Notes: a model not told the origin generated them from the sequence alone. DNA of 64,000 bases from Yoonia sp. I 8.24 (GCF_022096995.1 NZ_JACXGQ010000008.1:87593-151592), one strand, 5' to 3'; counted from the stretch's first letter, positions 37,161 through 46,383 are shown. Program-made: numbers and translations.

Positions 37161-37248
37161 TGGATCACCTCCTTTCAATAAATTTCGCCTGAAAGTAGGT
37201 TCGCATAGATCGGGTTTATTTCAAGTAAAAATATCCCCGATCTCGCGA

Positions 37249-37878
37249 TTATGTGTTCGCCGGTGCAATCCGCCCAACAATGATGCGAAACGGCACCAAA
37301 GCCAGCAGCGCGATTGTCAGTTTCACACCCCAGTCAGCCACAGCCAGCGATACCCAAAGCGGCACCAACGGACCCGCGTTCAAAAACGGCACGGCCTCTT
37401 GCGCCCAGATGATCTGATCGGCAGCCATTGCGCTGAACCCGTTAAAGGCAGCGGCAAATGCGATGGAGAAGAAGATCACAGTATCAATCGAAGAACTTAC
37501 CAAAGTACTACCGAGTGGTGCTTTCCACCACGACCCGGCGCGCAACCGGTTGAACACTGCGATATCAAGAAGTTGAGCGACAGTGAAGGCGGTGGCCGAT
37601 GCGATTGCGATGCGCAAGGCAACGGCGGGCCCGTATTCAAGCATGATCTGCGAGCCAATCAGCGAACAGATGATACCTACGATCAACCCGACGAACACAA
37701 CGCGGCGTGCGGCAGAAACACCGTAAACGCGGTTCATGATATCGGTCACAAGGAAGGCCAGCGGGTAGGTGAACGCCCCCCATGTCAGCAATCCGTCGAG
37801 GATCAGAAATTGTACGAGGATGTTTGAGGCCACAACAATGATGGCCATGGCGATTACGCCGGGAAGGATGCGTGTCAT
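37249..37878 (-). CDS. yhhQ: Queuosine-precursor transporter (VUT/YhhQ family)
   Basis: This family imports the queuosine precursors preQ0/preQ1 or queuine. From ATG 37878 the 209-residue product (TTG 37899 is an alternative) has about six hydrophobic segments. It has the signatures WGAFTYPLAFLVTDIMNRVY and GPAVALRIAIASATAFTVAQ, and later LVSSSIDTVIFFSIAFAAAF. A seven-base GATCGGG/CCCGATC inverted repeat lies just past its stop (about 37208-37242). That may separate it from the mini-ORF leader on the same strand. Confidence 0.88.
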   Translation of the reverse strand: MTRILPGVIAMAIIVVASNILVQFLILDGLLTWGAFTYPLAFLVTDIMNRVYGVSAARRVVFVGLIVGIICSLIGSQIMLEYGPAVALRIAIASATAFTVAQLLDIAVFNRLRAGSWWKAPLGSTLVSSSIDTVIFFSIAFAAAFNGFSAMAADQIIWAQEAVPFLNAGPLVPLWVSLAVADWGVKLTIALLALVPFRIIVGRIAPANT

Positions 37879-37966
37879 ATTGGTTTTCCGTTTTGACAAG
37901 GGTGCGGCACTTGGCCCTGCGGATCATCCGAGGACGGCGCGGGTTAACGCGCTAGCGGGCACTCTG

Positions 37967-38800
37967 TCAATCGCTGATCCGATATTCAACAATTTCGGTT
38001 CGTTGAAATAGCCGAAAGTTGTCGTCTGAGACCATCGTGATCCGCATGCCAACCCCATCATCCCAGACGCTGATCCCTTCCAGATTATCGTGGAACAGTG
38101 GCCCCGTTTCAAGAATGAGTTCCTCGTTTTGACCATTGAGATCAAAGCGACGAACACGGCTGCGAAATCCAAATCCGGTAAAATCACGTTCAAGAATATA
38201 TAGGTTGCCGTCCGGTCCAATATCCGCGCCCACAACCAAGAACGCGCCGCGTCGCGGGATCGTAAATGGCTGGTCCCAAGCGTTGTTTTTGAAACGGTAA
38301 ATGGGAAACGGGCGCGTCGCACGCCCGGAACGTTCAGGGATGGTGTAAAGTGCGCCATCGGGAGCAATCGCGAGCGCTTCAAGCGAAGAATTATTTTGCA
38401 TACCTGCAAAGGCATCCGCCGTTGGGAATGGGGTTGACGCACCGTCGACACCGTCAAATTGGCGCACACCGTGGACGCCTTCAAATGACACATAGATTGC
38501 GCCACTTTTCGCAACTGCGATGCCTTCGCTGTCACCTTGCGTGCCGGTGTCGGTCATAGAAGTGATCTGAGCGTTTTCTACCGCTGTGATGATTCCATCC
38601 ACGCGGGTAATGTTACCGGTGACAAAGAAACTGCGGTCGCTCACTGCAATGAATTCCAGCCCGTCACCTGATAAGTATATCGCCGAAATTCCACCAAATT
38701 GCGGATTATCGGAGGTCCAAAGATAGCTACCGATGTATGTGGTGTCCGCTGTCGCACAGGCACCCCAGACTATCGCCCCGAGGGCGCAGATCAGCCGCAT
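37967..38800 (-). CDS. Secreted esterase-like phytase-family/SdiA-regulated-type protein
   Basis: The 277-residue product has a signal peptide (cleavage near CATAD) and repeated beta-propeller-like units with Gly-Asp turns: DSEGIAVAKSGAIYVSFEGV, SLEALAIAPDGALYTIPE, VGADIGPDGNLYILERDFTG and DNLEGISVWDDG. This is the esterase-like activity of phytase family pattern, usually secreted; the enzymatic activity is uncertain. It starts immediately after the mepA stop, so it is co-translated with the murein endopeptidase. Confidence 0.8.
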   Translation of the reverse strand: MRLICALGAIVWGACATADTTYIGSYLWTSDNPQFGGISAIYLSGDGLEFIAVSDRSFFVTGNITRVDGIITAVENAQITSMTDTGTQGDSEGIAVAKSGAIYVSFEGVHGVRQFDGVDGASTPFPTADAFAGMQNNSSLEALAIAPDGALYTIPERSGRATRPFPIYRFKNNAWDQPFTIPRRGAFLVVGADIGPDGNLYILERDFTGFGFRSRVRRFDLNGQNEELILETGPLFHDNLEGISVWDDGVGMRITMVSDDNFRLFQRTEIVEYRISD

Positions 38801-39700
38801 TTATTCGGCGTTCAGTACGCCAAGACATTGGCCCGGCAGGTTCGCCATGGTGAGTTCGGCGCGCGGTGCTGGTGGCGTCGCGTTGGGATCAGGTGGTGGC
38901 GGGTTGATGATGTTGTTCACCCAGCGCTGGGCATCAGCACAGCCGTCGCCTGCGGGCGGTGGAGCTTGGTCCGTGCAACCTGTCGCGCCGTCAGGGCAGT
39001 TAAGCCGAACATGGAAATGATAATGATGTCCCCACCAAGGGCGGATTTTGTTCAGCCAGCTGCGGTCGCCGGTTGCGCTATTACACATGGCGACTTTGGC
39101 GCCGGGGAAAACAAAGATCCGGGCGACGCGCGGGTCAGAGGCAGCAGCGCGCAAAATCGCTTCGTGCTGTGGTGTCCAGTTGTCGTTGGTATAGGCGCCT
39201 GCATTACGACGCATTGAAATAGAGGACAGGTTTTCGCGTTCGGCTGCCGTCAGGTCCAGTCGGGTTGGTGGCAGCATCCAAATATCGGCATCAAGCCCGG
39301 TTTGGTGGCTACGGTGCCCTGTCAACATTGGGCCGCCCCGCGGTTGGCTCATATCCCCGATATACAGCCCTTCCCAGCCGGCTTGGGTCGCGGCAAAACG
39401 GCTCAGGTCTTGGACGAAGTCGATGGTTTCCGGCTGCGCCCAATTGCGATTGCGTGACAGACGCATGGCCTGCCATGTGGCCCCAGTTTCGGGAAGTTGT
39501 TGTGCACCAGCCTGACAGCCACGGGCATAACCGCCAAGCGCTGTAGGTCGCTGGTTTGACGCAAGTGCCGCGGCCCCAAACAGCTGTTTGGCGATACGCG
39601 TGTCATTTGCGTTTTGCGTGGATGTGGGCGCGGCAGGTTCTTCGGCCTGACACGCGGCCAGCCCTAGGACGAAACAGGCAATTGCAATTATGCGGACCAT
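38801..39700 (-). CDS. mepA: Penicillin-insensitive murein endopeptidase MepA
   Basis: MepA cleaves D-alanyl-meso-diaminopimelyl cross-links in peptidoglycan. The 299-residue product has a lipobox ending LAAC (Cys at residue 17), so this version is probably a lipoprotein. The M74 metal sites are seen in MLTGHRSHQTGLDADIWMLP and in WWGHHYHFHVRLNCPDG. Its start lies inside the last 13 bases of the upstream transporter gene, giving a tight three-gene operon. Confidence 0.9.
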   Translation of the reverse strand: MVRIIAIACFVLGLAACQAEEPAAPTSTQNANDTRIAKQLFGAAALASNQRPTALGGYARGCQAGAQQLPETGATWQAMRLSRNRNWAQPETIDFVQDLSRFAATQAGWEGLYIGDMSQPRGGPMLTGHRSHQTGLDADIWMLPPTRLDLTAAERENLSSISMRRNAGAYTNDNWTPQHEAILRAAASDPRVARIFVFPGAKVAMCNSATGDRSWLNKIRPWWGHHYHFHVRLNCPDGATGCTDQAPPPAGDGCADAQRWVNNIINPPPPDPNATPPAPRAELTMANLPGQCLGVLNAE

Positions 39701-41064
39701 TCTGCGCGATCTCCGTCTTTGTTAACCCAGCGTAGCAAGAAAAGCCCCACGATGAACAGGAATAAAACAGGGCTAAATCCGATTTGCACGTTGCCGGACC
39801 AGTAGGACACGATCCCAATCAAAGCAGGGGCCAAGAAGGCAGTGGCCTTGCCCGATAAGGCAAACAGGCCAAAGGCTTCGGCGGGGTGATCAGGGTGGCT
39901 GTGCCGCACCATGAGCGAGCGCGACGACGCATAAACCGCGCCGCCAGCGCCGCCGATGATCGCGCCGCAGACAAAGAAAATGATGTCAGGCAGCTGTGAT
40001 GCGGGGTCTAAGGGCACGCCAAACAAGGCCTCGCGCGACATGCCCACGATTACGCATGACACGGCGATCATCGCCCAGACGGCGGTGATGATCACGGGCT
40101 TTGGGCCGTATTTCTTGTCAGCTAGACCGCCTAGCCAAGTTGTGATCGCGGCGGCAATGGCGGCAATGACGCCAAAGATGCCGATAAACGTGATCTCCCA
40201 GCCCAGTACCAAAGCGGCGTAAAACCCGCCATAGGCGTAAAGCGCATTCACCGCGTCGCGGTAAAACATTGAGGCAAGCAAAAAGTTGCGCAGGCTTTTG
40301 CGTTTTGCAACGTTGCGCAAAGTTTGCATAAGGTTCGCGGCGACCACGCCCAGCTTTACCTTCGCAGGTTTGTCTTGCGGCGTGTCACGCACCCAAAGGA
40401 AAAATGGGATCATGAATACTGCATACCAAATCGCGATGAACGGGCCTGTCGCGCGGGTGCCTTCCTTTGCATCTGCGTTGAGACCAAAGAGAGGGTCACG
40501 CCCAATCAAGGTTTTTCCGCTATCTCCGTTTTCGGCCAAGAGCAGCAAAATGAGGATAAGGGACAACACCCCGCCCCAATAGCCGAACGCGGCTCCGGAC
40601 CCAGAGATGCGCCCGACTTCTTTGTCGTCGCCAAGGCTGGGCAAAATCGCGTTCACAAAGTTCAACGATGATTCCGCGGCGACAAAGCCAACAAAGAAGA
40701 TCGCCATATAGAGCCAGACCGAACTGCTATCAGGCAGCAGGCCCCAGAGCGAAAACGCGGCAAAGATATAGATGACAGAAAAACCCGCGATCCACGGAAT
40801 TTTACGGCCCGAGTGATCTGCAAATGCCCCTAGAAACGGCGCGGTGAGTGCGATGAATAAGCCAGCGACCACTTGCCCTGTGGACCAGATCGATTGGGCC
40901 TGTGCGTTGGCTGTTTCGGCATCCAGCCCGGTGCCTTGCAGATACTCTGTTGCGACCGATGCGAAATAGGGGCCGAAGATAAAGGTGAGGCCAAGCGTGT
41001 AATAGGGCTGCGATGCCCAATCAAAGGCCATCCACCCCCAGATGCGTTTCTTTGCGACTGCCAT
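39688..41064 (-). CDS. UMF1-family MFS transporter
   Basis: The ATG at 41064 gives 458 residues starting MAVAKKRIWGWMAFDWASQP; the extra upstream frame is rejected. About 12 membrane helices are present, with the UMF1 family mark FDWASQPYYTLGLTFIFGPY at the N-terminus. A central cytoplasmic loop and the late GGAGGAVYASSRSLMVRHSH motif, like Atg22-type permeases, follow. Substrates of bacterial members are unknown. First gene of the operon with mepA. Confidence 0.87.
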   Translation of the reverse strand: MAVAKKRIWGWMAFDWASQPYYTLGLTFIFGPYFASVATEYLQGTGLDAETANAQAQSIWSTGQVVAGLFIALTAPFLGAFADHSGRKIPWIAGFSVIYIFAAFSLWGLLPDSSSVWLYMAIFFVGFVAAESSLNFVNAILPSLGDDKEVGRISGSGAAFGYWGGVLSLILILLLLAENGDSGKTLIGRDPLFGLNADAKEGTRATGPFIAIWYAVFMIPFFLWVRDTPQDKPAKVKLGVVAANLMQTLRNVAKRKSLRNFLLASMFYRDAVNALYAYGGFYAALVLGWEITFIGIFGVIAAIAAAITTWLGGLADKKYGPKPVIITAVWAMIAVSCVIVGMSREALFGVPLDPASQLPDIIFFVCGAIIGGAGGAVYASSRSLMVRHSHPDHPAEAFGLFALSGKATAFLAPALIGIVSYWSGNVQIGFSPVLFLFIVGLFLLRWVNKDGDRAEWSA

Positions 41065-41126
41065 GTGCCTGCCTATGTCTGTTCTTTGCGGGAATAAGAC
41101 ACTGCAACTCAGGCAAATTGCAAGGG

Positions 41127-41669
41127 TTAGGTGCCGGGGTCGGTCGGTGGCCAGGGCCGCGTCGCATCCGCGTCGATCCAGTTTTTGATCCACTCGGGCA
41201 GTTCGGGCGACGATCCCGCGTGTCCGAGGGCGGCAAAAGCTTCGTCTGGCGGGACAATACCGTCTTTGCTTGTAATCGCGGATCGGTACATTGCTTGCGT
41301 TGCGCAAGTATCCCCAATCCATATAGATTGGTCGATATAGACAAAACGATGATCCCAGCCGGCCGTTTTGCTGACAATGCGAAACTTCGCAAAGGGGCGG
41401 ATACGTTTGCGGTAGCGTACAGAAACGCCCGCCATCGTCAGCCCCCAGCGTTTCTGTTTCAGCAATGCGATCAACCCAACGCGTTGGGCCAACCCGGTAC
41501 GCCCCAAATCCATGATTGTCAGGATGCGCCCGTTGTTCATTTCAAAATAGGTATCAATGTCTTGCGGCCAGCAGCGGTGGTGGGACACATGTGTATCCAG
41601 CGGATGCAGCTTGGGCCGCCGTTTGTTGACAGTCAGTTCTTTGATGACGCGCACAACAGGGTACATCAC
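41127..41669 (-). CDS. Hotdog-fold thioesterase-like protein (THEM6 type)
   Basis: The 180-residue protein has the hotdog-fold pattern of 4-hydroxybenzoyl-CoA-thioesterase relatives: PQDIDTYFEMNNGRILTIMD, then VSVRYRKRIRPFAKFRIVSK and FVYIDQSIWIGDTCATQAMY. It resembles the THEM6-like proteins found across proteobacteria. Acyl substrate unknown. It is divergent from the yggT gene, with about 130 bases between starts. Start is 41669 or 41666. Confidence 0.78.
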   Translation of the reverse strand: MMYPVVRVIKELTVNKRRPKLHPLDTHVSHHRCWPQDIDTYFEMNNGRILTIMDLGRTGLAQRVGLIALLKQKRWGLTMAGVSVRYRKRIRPFAKFRIVSKTAGWDHRFVYIDQSIWIGDTCATQAMYRSAITSKDGIVPPDEAFAALGHAGSSPELPEWIKNWIDADATRPWPPTDPGT

Positions 41670-41807
41670 GGGCCTCTGGTTTGTTTCGCATCAGGGATGA
41701 TCCAGATTGACGCTAACGTCAACTTTAACCTCGCGGAAACCCTGGGCTTGTAGGAGAGGGCGCAAGTGCTTAATTCAGTGCAAACAAATCAAAGGGTCTA
41801 GGTGACA

Positions 41808-42098
41808 ATGCTGACAATTATTCAAATTCTGCTTTTGCTGATCGGTGTGGTTCGATTTTTCGTGATTGCCCATTTCATCATGAGCTGGTTGATCCGGTTT
41901 GAAGTGCTGAATGTCCGTCAAGAATTCGTTGGTCAGGTTTGGTACGGTTTGCAGCGGATCCTAGAGCCGATTTACAGCCGGGTCCGCCGCTTTATGCCTG
42001 ATTTGGGGGGCGTTGATCTGTCGCCTATCGTTGTGCTAGTCGGGCTCGAGATTTTGCGCATCTTCTTGTATAATAACGCGGCTGCATTCGCCTATTGA
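41808..42098 (+). CDS. YggT-family membrane protein
   Basis: The 96-residue protein has two hydrophobic segments, at each end, flanking the conserved LNVRQEFVGQVWYGLQRILE segment and the PDLGGVDLSPIVVLVGLEIL motif of YggT/YlmG proteins. That family is linked to cell division and membrane-protein or nucleoid organisation in other bacteria. A GTG at 41802 is an alternative start. It stands alone and ends 17 bases before the convergent permease gene. Confidence 0.88.
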   Translation: MLTIIQILLLLIGVVRFFVIAHFIMSWLIRFEVLNVRQEFVGQVWYGLQRILEPIYSRVRRFMPDLGGVDLSPIVVLVGLEILRIFLYNNAAAFAY

Positions 42099-42114
42099 TG
42101 CTGCGGCTGGGGGG

Positions 42115-43149
42115 TCACCCCACCAGCTGAAACACAATCCCCGACGCAACAGCTCCTGCCATGCCTAAGGCGATATAGGCGGCAAAAACTTGACGTTTGA
42201 CGAGCGACCAGACAGCCGCCATCGCGGGGATAGACGTCACGCCGCCGCCAATCACAAAGGCCATCGCCGATCCGCTGCTCATGCCTTGTTCCATCAGCCC
42301 GGCGATCAGTGGGGGTGCGACGAAACCGTTCAGATATGCGGGCACGCCAACCACGGCGGCGGTTGCGATTGGCAAAATACCTTCGCCGCCAACAAGGCCG
42401 GCAATCAATGATGCGGGCACATAGGTGATCAAGAGCGCTTCGAGCATGTAGGCGAATGCGAGCCATTTCAGCAAAAACAGTGCGTTATGGGTAAACTCCT
42501 GCTGAAAGGTTTGCACGCGTGTTTTGTCTTTCCAAAACGCCCAGACGGGCTTGCCGTTCATCGGATCGGGGCCGCAACCACAGCGGTTGACCGGGGTTGC
42601 GCGCAATGGAGACGCAAAAAGTCCCTGCGATTGCAGTAGCTTAATCGCAAATCCACCCATCAGGCCAAGGCCGACAGCGGAAAAGGCTTTGGCGATCGCA
42701 AATGGCCAACCTAGCGCACCTGCCGTGATGAGGAGGGTCGGGGGATCAATTAGCGGTGAGGCCAACCAAAATGCCATCACCGGGGCGAGCGGCGTCCCAA
42801 GCGCAAGCAGACCTGCGATAAAGGGAATGACCTCGCATGAGCAAAACGGCGCGAGCCCGCCAAACAGCGCGGCAAGGAAAATCATCCTTGTTTCACGCCC
42901 TTTGAAGATACCCGCAATGACCGATTCTGCACCCGCCGCCTTTAGCCCGGCAATCATGATCACGGCAAAGACGATATAGGGAAGGGTGCCCAAAAGCGCG
43001 CGGATCGCAAATTCGATGACAGGAATTGCGTTTGGCTGATCGAGGATCGCAACGATTACCGGGATAAGGAGCGTCAAAGTCCATGGGGATTTGAGCCGAT
43101 TAAGGTACGCGCCGATACGTGGCGCCGAAGTCGAGTTGATTTCAGTCAT
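42115..43149 (-). CDS. Permease of the ArsP/SO_0444 type (PF03773-like)
   Basis: The 344-residue protein has about eight membrane helices. It has the family core LAPFCSCEVIPFIAGLLALG with the conserved CSC, followed by PLAPVMAFWLASPLIDPPTL. A cytoplasmic loop has a further Cys pair (NRCGCGPDPMNG). Members export organoarsenicals or copper/zinc. Its start overlaps the upstream arsR-type stop by 4 bases, so regulator and permease form a metal(loid) resistance cassette. The ligand is not predictable. Confidence 0.85.
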   Translation of the reverse strand: MTEINSTSAPRIGAYLNRLKSPWTLTLLIPVIVAILDQPNAIPVIEFAIRALLGTLPYIVFAVIMIAGLKAAGAESVIAGIFKGRETRMIFLAALFGGLAPFCSCEVIPFIAGLLALGTPLAPVMAFWLASPLIDPPTLLITAGALGWPFAIAKAFSAVGLGLMGGFAIKLLQSQGLFASPLRATPVNRCGCGPDPMNGKPVWAFWKDKTRVQTFQQEFTHNALFLLKWLAFAYMLEALLITYVPASLIAGLVGGEGILPIATAAVVGVPAYLNGFVAPPLIAGLMEQGMSSGSAMAFVIGGGVTSIPAMAAVWSLVKRQVFAAYIALGMAGAVASGIVFQLVG

Positions 43150-43445
43150 GACAATTGTCCTGCCTCTGAGCAGCATTCTTCAAGGATGAAAGCCGCAAGG
43201 GTTTGAAGGTGATCAAAGTTGGCGCGGTTAATAATCGTGCGCCCTTGTTTTTCCTGCACAATCAACTGGGCCGTGCTGAGGAATTTGAGGTGATGTGCAA
43301 GCGTTGACGCAGGTATTCCGGTGCGTTGCTGGATATCTCCAACAAGAAGACCTGCATCGCCAGCTTTGACGAGGGTCTGAAACACCTCGATCCGTGATTC
43401 AGAACCAAGCGCAGAAAACCCCTGTGCAGCCGTGACAGTATCCAT
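43146..43445 (-). CDS. ArsR-family transcriptional regulator
   Basis: This 99-residue winged-helix repressor has the ArsR helix-turn-helix TGIPASTLAHHLKFLSTAQL and the wing EKQGRTIINRANFDHLQTLA. It ends in a Cys pair (ECCSEAGQLS) that could bind arsenite or a soft metal. It is translated together with the permease, so it very probably controls it. A candidate operator lies 23 bases upstream. Confidence 0.9.
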   Translation of the reverse strand: MDTVTAAQGFSALGSESRIEVFQTLVKAGDAGLLVGDIQQRTGIPASTLAHHLKFLSTAQLIVQEKQGRTIINRANFDHLQTLAAFILEECCSEAGQLS

Positions 43446-43467
43446 TTTGATCGCCCTAATATTGATT

Positions 43468-43487
43468 CGATAAAACTAGTTATATCG
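43468..43487. promoter_or_regulatory. Candidate ArsR operator
   Basis: A dyad CGATA-N10-TATCG in an AT-rich stretch lies 23 bases upstream of the arsR-type start. ArsR proteins bind short imperfect palindromes of this size over their own promoter, so autoregulation is plausible. It is also in the gap upstream of the divergent formate dehydrogenase gene. Confidence 0.45.
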
Positions 43488-43604
43488 TTTATTATGAAGA
43501 GATCAACAAATATGTCGTTTTTGAACTGGCGCGCGCGCATACATTGGCTAGTGTCGCGACAGGCCCGAAGATCACACTAGGAGCCAAACCGGCGGAGAAA
43601 CCTT

Positions 43605-46373
43605 ATGACACAGCCCATTTCCTTTACCCTTGATGGGAAAACCGTGACGGCCCAGCCCGGCGAAACAATCTGGGAGGTGGCCAATGGGCGTGGGCTTGTG
43701 ATCCCGCATCTTTGTCATAAGCCTGCGCCGGGGTATCGGTCTGATGGGAACTGTCGGGCCTGTATGGTTGCGATTGAAGGTGAACGTACCTTGGCGGCTT
43801 CGTGTATCCGTGAACCCAGTGAAGGTATGGTCGTAACCACCGACCAACCGCGCGAGGTCCAAGCCCGCCGGATGGTGATGGAACTATTGGTCGCCGATCA
43901 GCCGGAACAGACCGTTGCTCATGATAAATCCAGCCATCTTTGGGATATGGCCACACAGCAAGACGTGAACGAAAGCCGTTTCCCGACGCAGGATGCCGCC
44001 GCGATCCCGTTGCTGGATGATAGCCACGTCGCGATGTCGGTGAATTTAGATGCGTGCATTCAATGTGGGCTATGCGTGCGCGCCTGCCGCGAAGTGCAGG
44101 TGAACGACGTGATCGGTATGGCCGGGCGCGGGGCTGGGGCGTACCCTGTGTTTGATATGGATGACCCGATGGGGGCGTCTTCTTGCGTGGCTTGTGGCGA
44201 ATGCGTGCAGGCCTGTCCGACGGGCGCGCTTTTGCCTGCGACGGTAACTGATGAAAATCAGCAAGGCGATACCGCGGATTTCGACCGCGAGGTGAAATCT
44301 GTTTGCCCGTTCTGCGGGGTTGGGTGTCAGGTTTCGTTGAAAATCAAGGATGAGAAGGTCAAATTCGTCGAAGGGATCGACGGGCCCGCCAATGAGGGGC
44401 GGCTTTGTGTCAAAGGCCGCTTTGGCTTTGACTATATCCACCATGATCACCGGTTAACGAAACCGCTGATCCGGCGCGATGATGCACCAGCAAAAGGGCT
44501 CAATGTTGATCCGGGTAATTGGCAAACGTATTTCCGCGAGGCCACTTGGGACGAGGCCCTAGATGCCGCTGCCAATGGCCTGAATGCGATTGGCGGCAAA
44601 GGTGTTGCGGGGTTTGGGTCAGCGAAATGCACCAATGAAGAGGCCTATTTGTTTCAAAAACTGATCCGCCAGGGTTTTGGGCATAATAACGTCGACCATT
44701 GTACGCGTCTTTGTCATGCGTCATCGGTTGCGGCCCTGATGGAAAATGTCGGATCAGGCGCGGTGACAGCTACGTTTAATGAAATCGAAAACGCGGATGT
44801 CGCGATTGTTATCGGTGCGAACCCGCTTGAAAACCACCCTGTGGCAGCGACCTATTTCAAGCAGTTTACCAAACGCGGTGGCAAGCTGATCGTGATGGAC
44901 CCGCGGGGCCATGCGCTTAAGCGGTTCGCGTCACATACGCTGCAATTCCGGCCGGGCGCTGATGTATCGATGTTGAACGCGATTATGCATGTGATCGTCG
45001 AAGAAGGTCTTTATGACCGTCAGTATATCGAAGCTTACACTGAAAATTGGGAAGCCGAAAAAGCCCACCTCAAGGATTTCGCACCCGAAAAAATGGCCGA
45101 TATCTGCGGGATCGCGGCAGAGACGCTGCGCGATGTGGCCCGTACGTTTGCTGGTGCGAAATCGGCGATGATTTTTTGGGGGATGGGGGTCAGCCAACAT
45201 ATCCACGGAACAGATAATTCGCGTTGCTTGATTAGCCTCGCGTTGATGACAGGGCAGGTCGGGCGACCCGGTACAGGGTTGCATCCGTTGCGTGGGCAAA
45301 ACAACGTGCAAGGCGCGTCCGACGCGGGGCTGATCCCGATGTTCTTGCCCGACTACAAGCCAGTTGATGATGCCGCCGAGCGCGACAGTTTTGCCGATGT
45401 CTGGCAAGGCTATGCGATTGATCCCAACAAAGGGTTAACCGTGACTGAAATCTTAGAATCTGTACACGCTGGCACAATTCGCGGGATGTATATCTCGGGC
45501 GAAAACCCGGCGATGTCGGACCCCGATGTTGATCATGCGCGCGATGCTTTGGCAAAGCTAGATCATCTTGTGGTGCAAGATATTTTCCTAACCGAAACCG
45601 CGAATTTCGCCGATGTTATCCTCCCCGCGAGCGCTTTTGCCGAGAAAGACGGGACGGTCACGAATACAAACCGTCAGGTGCAAATGGGGCGGGCTGCAAT
45701 CGCCCCGCCGGGTGAAGCCCGTGAGGATTGGTGGATCACGGTGGCGTTGGGAAAACGTCTTGGCTTGCCGTGGACCTATACCCACCCACGCGAGGTTTTC
45801 GCAGAGATGACACAGGTCATGCCGTCACTTGCGAATATCACGTGGGACCGGCTCGAGGCGGAAAATGCGGTCACGTACCCATCGCTGTCAGAAACAGACC
45901 CCGGCCAGCCGATTGTGTTTTCTGATGGTTTCCCACGAGAGGGCGGGCGCGCGAAATTCACGCCTGCCAATGTGATTGCCCCCGATGAAACGCCGGATAC
46001 AGATTATCCCATGGTGATGACCACCGGGCGGCAGTTGGAACATTGGCACACGGGATCAATGACGCGGCGGTCCAAGGTGCTGGATGCCGTTGAACCCGAA
46101 GCAAACTGTTCATTGCACCCGTCGACATTGCGTAACCTTGGTGCGGCACCGGGGGATATGATCCGGCTGACAACCCGGCGCGGCAGTATCGAAATTATGG
46201 CACGCGCAGATCGTGCTGTGTCACCTGATATGGTCTTTGTTCCCTTCGCCTATGTCGAGGCAGCCGCGAACACGCTGACCAACCCGGCTGTCGATCCTTA
46301 TGGAAAAATCCCAGAGTTCAAGTTTGCCGCTGTGCGGATTGAAACGGTGCCAAGCGGATCACGTATAAAGTAA
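43605..46373 (+). CDS. Formate dehydrogenase, molybdopterin catalytic (alpha) subunit
   Basis: The enzyme oxidises formate to CO2. The 922-residue product is arranged like NAD-type FdsA/FdhF. It has an N-terminal 2Fe-2S domain (HLCHKPAPGYRSDGNCRACM), two 4Fe-4S motifs (CIQCGLCVRACREVQ and CVACGECVQACPTG) and a third cluster (CPFCGVGCQVSL). The molybdenum-ligand cysteine is in HCTRLCHASSVAALMEN. The ligand is an ordinary Cys codon, not selenocysteine. No beta or gamma diaphorase subunit, nor fdhD, is beside it, so its electron partner must be encoded elsewhere. Confidence 0.93.
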   Translation: MTQPISFTLDGKTVTAQPGETIWEVANGRGLVIPHLCHKPAPGYRSDGNCRACMVAIEGERTLAASCIREPSEGMVVTTDQPREVQARRMVMELLVADQPEQTVAHDKSSHLWDMATQQDVNESRFPTQDAAAIPLLDDSHVAMSVNLDACIQCGLCVRACREVQVNDVIGMAGRGAGAYPVFDMDDPMGASSCVACGECVQACPTGALLPATVTDENQQGDTADFDREVKSVCPFCGVGCQVSLKIKDEKVKFVEGIDGPANEGRLCVKGRFGFDYIHHDHRLTKPLIRRDDAPAKGLNVDPGNWQTYFREATWDEALDAAANGLNAIGGKGVAGFGSAKCTNEEAYLFQKLIRQGFGHNNVDHCTRLCHASSVAALMENVGSGAVTATFNEIENADVAIVIGANPLENHPVAATYFKQFTKRGGKLIVMDPRGHALKRFASHTLQFRPGADVSMLNAIMHVIVEEGLYDRQYIEAYTENWEAEKAHLKDFAPEKMADICGIAAETLRDVARTFAGAKSAMIFWGMGVSQHIHGTDNSRCLISLALMTGQVGRPGTGLHPLRGQNNVQGASDAGLIPMFLPDYKPVDDAAERDSFADVWQGYAIDPNKGLTVTEILESVHAGTIRGMYISGENPAMSDPDVDHARDALAKLDHLVVQDIFLTETANFADVILPASAFAEKDGTVTNTNRQVQMGRAAIAPPGEAREDWWITVALGKRLGLPWTYTHPREVFAEMTQVMPSLANITWDRLEAENAVTYPSLSETDPGQPIVFSDGFPREGGRAKFTPANVIAPDETPDTDYPMVMTTGRQLEHWHTGSMTRRSKVLDAVEPEANCSLHPSTLRNLGAAPGDMIRLTTRRGSIEIMARADRAVSPDMVFVPFAYVEAAANTLTNPAVDPYGKIPEFKFAAVRIETVPSGSRIK

Positions 46374-46383
46374 TGAATAGGGT

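Larger units (their letters stand above)
37042..37175 (-). promoter_or_regulatory. Structured RNA leader with competing stems
   Basis: On the transcribed strand several pairings compete. CTTGTGG inside mini-ORF A can pair with CCACAAG after its stop, enclosing a CAGC/GCTG hairpin around the stop codon. AGGTGG overlaps that CCACAAG arm and can pair with CCACCT. The same CACCTCC can instead pair with the Shine-Dalgarno GGAGGTG. Mutually exclusive stems of this kind are what attenuators and translational switches use. No named RNA family is recognised. Confidence 0.5.

Noticed and set aside
37161..37175. Resemblance to the 3' end of 16S rRNA on the + strand
   Set aside because: Only about 14 bases match, the complement of a very strong Shine-Dalgarno; no rRNA sequence surrounds it.
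44690..44740. Selenocysteine at the formate dehydrogenase active site
   Set aside because: The active-site codon is an ordinary Cys codon within an uninterrupted frame.
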